Source: JBLNBN01 sp050260015 (lineage in GTDB: Bacteria; Bacteroidota; Ignavibacteria; Kapaibacteriales; UBA2268). From it: 64,000 bases of DNA. Location: assembly GCA_050260015.1 (NCBI GenBank), contig JBLNBN010000054.1, forward strand, positions 11,534 through 75,533, written 5' to 3'. The notes under the pieces are model-generated. The model worked only from the letters and a program-made list of their open reading frames with translations. It was not told where the DNA came from and made no database searches. Below, in pieces: positions 62,150-64,000 of this stretch (the first letter of the stretch is position 1; every line of letters begins with the position of its first letter). The position numbers were made by a program, and so were the translations under genes.

Positions 62150-63481
62150 TTACCTCGCTACCACGAATGAAACATATTCAACCCCTTGTTCTGATTTTAT
62201 TTGAACGAAATACGTGCCTACAACTAACTTTTCCACGTCTATTTCGATTAGCTGCTCTGCTTCTTGTAGAAATTCTTCTTTCAAGATTTTGATTTCCTTC
62301 ATCCCGGAATCGAAAAGGCTAATTTTATATTTTCCATCACTTGAGGGATAAAAGTGAAGCGTTGTATTGCCTCTTGTTGGATTTGGTAGTATTCTGCTAT
62401 CCTTTTTATTATTCTTTTCTTTGATTCCTAGATATTTCGAAAAGTCTAAGAGATCAACTCCCCAATGATTACCGGCAGCAACATATGCGGGAGCATTTGT
62501 TGACATATCTTTGTTTGCCCAGGAAAATATTGTTGTAATGAGCTGTTTAGTCGGAACATGCCATAATATTTTTTTGGGTGGTATCGCATACCCCCCCCCC
62601 CCAGAAATATTGTAATTGCTATTTATAAAAACGACGCTTTGAACAACACCTCTATCACTGGGATGAACTTCGGGTACACTTTGCGCTTTCGGTACTTCCC
62701 AGTAGATTTGTTTTTTATTAACATCCCAGACCTTTAATGTTCCTTCTCTTCCCCCAGTAGCAAGGTATTTACTGTCGGGAGAAAACGACATATCTTCGAT
62801 TGCGTCCGTGTGGCCCGCTAGCGTTGCGTAAAGTTTCCAATCATCCGTTTTGTAAAGTTCCACATAGTTCGCGCCGGTTGAGCCATGTTCATAACATAGC
62901 GCAAGATATTTACCGTCGGGAGAAAACAATAGACGTTTCGCGGGATCTGCGTCTTTCTGGTAGGTTATCTTTCGCGTTGCTCTGTCCCAGATAACAAAAC
63001 CGAATACGTTTTTGTCAAACTCTTTATTGCGGTAATATATGCCTCCAAGGTATTTCCCGTCGGGCGAATAGGACACGTCGTTGATAACGAAATACTTCAA
63101 TTCCGCCCCTTCCGGGCCGTAGGTTCCAACGAGTTCTCCCGTTTGGGCGTTCCATTCGTAAACTGAATAATGCGCTCCATCGCTTATGAGTTCGCAACCG
63201 GCTAGATATTTTCCGTCGGCGGAGAGATCGATTCGGTAGGCGTTCATTCCGGGGAATTGCCTTATTATTTCCCCTGTTTGCGCGTCGAGAGCTACGGCGG
63301 GTTTGCCGCTGTCGTAGAGGTAAGAAGCGTAGATCGTCGTGCCGTCAGGGGAGAAGCGCACCTGCTCCACCGCCCCGATAGCTCGCGTCCAGACCGTGTC
63401 GCCGCCCGTCCCCACCTGCGCGGAAAGAGCGGAAGTTAAAAATAGCGCCGCCAATACTATGGCGACAAATAAGCGTTTCAT
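62150..63481 (-). CDS. WD40/YVTN-like T9SS surface protein with a G12 tract
   Basis: A 443-residue secreted protein. Signal peptide (IVLAALFLTSALSAQ) and about seven WD40-like blades (residues ~30-330), with repeated SPDGKYL (SPDGKYLGGI, SPDGKYLALC, SPDSKYLATG) and VWD/IWD ends, then a type A sorting domain (~370-443; RILPNPTRGNTTLHF). Residues 294-297 are four glycines encoded by an uninterrupted run of 12 G (62591-62602 on the plus strand as C). A one-base change would shift the frame and remove the sorting domain. It leads the operon of the giant protein. Confidence 0.9.
   Translation of the reverse strand: MKRLFVAIVLAALFLTSALSAQVGTGGDTVWTRAIGAVEQVRFSPDGTTIYASYLYDSGKPAVALDAQTGEIIRQFPGMNAYRIDLSADGKYLAGCELISDGAHYSVYEWNAQTGELVGTYGPEGAELKYFVINDVSYSPDGKYLGGIYYRNKEFDKNVFGFVIWDRATRKITYQKDADPAKRLLFSPDGKYLALCYEHGSTGANYVELYKTDDWKLYATLAGHTDAIEDMSFSPDSKYLATGGREGTLKVWDVNKKQIYWEVPKAQSVPEVHPSDRGVVQSVVFINSNYNISGGGGYAIPPKKILWHVPTKQLITTIFSWANKDMSTNAPAYVAAGNHWGVDLLDFSKYLGIKEKNNKKDSRILPNPTRGNTTLHFYPSSDGKYKISLFDSGMKEIKILKEEFLQEAEQLIEIDVEKLVVGTYFVQIKSEQGVEYVSFVVAR
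62591..62602 (-). repeat. Homopolymer G12 tract inside a coding region
   Basis: Twelve consecutive C on the plus strand (G on the coding strand), coding for Gly 294-297. A +1 change would lead to a stop 15 codons on; a -1 change also leaves the frame. It is the classic substrate of slipped-strand mispairing. Confidence 0.9.
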
Positions 63482-63646
63482 AGAGCCTAATCCTTTTGTA
63501 TGTGAGGAAATCCGTGAAATTCGATCTCTCTTAAAGGCATCTATATTTAATGGTTAATTATCAATGGTAAATGGTTAATTTTTTTTATTTTGTTCATACA
63601 TATATTAGTAAGACACATTAATAAGTAAATCGTCACAAAGATATTT

Positions 63647-64000
63647 TTATACATAATACATATCCTGCGGGTATGCCACGACCTTTCTCTGGTTCGATCT
63701 GTCCAAATTCCCGGAAAGCTCATAAGTAGTATTGCAAATTTCGACTTTAAGCAGCTTCCCTTCTCCCGGTAGTAACCTAAGAACCAGTTCGCCTTCGCGG
63801 CCAAATGATGTGTCGATGACGTGGCAATAGTCCTTTTGCCGCCAATAGTAAGATTGAAGCAAAGTATCGTTAATTCCTACTTCTGAAATCCTCAGCGTAG
63901 TATACTCATCCGATAGTGTGCTTTTTGTGTATTTAATTGGTATGCGCACTTCGCGGCAACCCAACCTTGCCCAATTTATAGCAGCGCCCGAATCCCTGTT
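63647..64000 (-). pseudogene. Truncated paralogue of the giant surface protein (5' part off window)
   Basis: An open frame of 118 codons enters from the right edge and stops at 63647. Its reading (REVRIPIKYTKSTL, then HVIDTSFGREGELVLRLLPGEGKLLKVEI) is closely related to residues ~940-1010 of the protein at 58982-62146. After GNLDRSNQRKVVAYPQDMYYV it ends abruptly, while the complete copy continues for about 60 further residues. It has no sorting domain. Either a degraded duplicate or a partner for recombination. Confidence 0.7.

Noticed and set aside
63547..63580. Direct repeat AATGGTTAA twice near the WD40 gene promoter
   Set aside because: Short, AT-rich and at a base composition where chance repeats are common.
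1..64000. CRISPR array, rRNA genes, transposases or prophage genes
   Set aside because: I scanned for spaced direct repeats, conserved rRNA stretches, and DDE or integrase motifs and found none that stand up.

Overview
The window looks like a chromosomal segment of a Gram-negative bacterium of the Bacteroidota/FCB group, most like the Kapabacteria / Ignavibacteria / Chlorobi side of it (lineage is inference). The support is direct. Seven genes end in type IX secretion system (T9SS) type A sorting domains, and lipoproteins and outer-membrane proteins are abundant. A TonB receptor, an OmpA protein and a FadL/PorV-like barrel are present. Promoters follow the Bacteroidota pattern TTG-N19..21-TAnnTTTG, which I found upstream of several independent genes and a tRNA. 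There are two tRNA genes and no rRNA, CRISPR array, transposase or phage module.

Layout. 1-6.1 kb: a lipoprotein running off the left edge (BACON-like domains plus propeller), then two tandem copies of a two-gene lipoprotein cassette, a TPR protein and a small membrane protein. 6.1-7.8 kb: an AT-rich DUF262 + HEPN pair, probably a defence or toxin-type module. 7.8-9.8 kb: a radical SAM/SPASM enzyme coupled by TAATG to a membrane-anchored protein that may be its substrate. 10-16.7 kb: a heavy-metal RND efflux operon (pump, adaptor, outer-membrane channel and a small leading protein). 16.8-28.6 kb: secreted and surface proteins (transglutaminase-like, DUF1287-like, DUF4919-like, two YCF48/BNR propellers flanking a c-type-haem + FN3 protein). 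28.6-30.4 kb: pirin, isochorismatase-like hydrolase and a lipoprotein. 30.6-37.8 kb: a 1590-residue von Willebrand A surface protein and a double-OmpA outer-membrane protein.

38-45.8 kb: a TonB receptor with a lipoprotein partner, DedA, a CPBP protease, an outer-membrane protein, then NIF3, the COG1579 zinc-ribbon coiled-coil protein and rhomboid. 45.9-50.6 kb: peroxiredoxin, a LysM/coiled-coil pair, a Schlafen-type regulator, tRNA-Val, and a formyltransferase with a polysaccharide deacetylase. 50.8-56.8 kb: a FadL/PorV-like barrel, a Tyr/Gly-rich lipoprotein, tRNA-Leu, a LysE exporter, a YdeI-type protein and a DEAD-box helicase. 56.9-64 kb: a surface-protein locus with a WD40-like T9SS protein carrying a G12 tract, a giant T9SS protein split by one in-frame TAA, and a truncated paralogue of that giant protein at the right edge.

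The strongest signals for follow-up are the radical SAM pair, the phase-variable and stop-interrupted surface locus at 57-64 kb, the DUF262-HEPN pair, and the seven-bladed propeller inserted inside another domain of the VWA protein. Most start codons were moved downstream of the longest frame on the basis of ribosome-binding sites, signal peptides or overlaps, and I say so where it matters.
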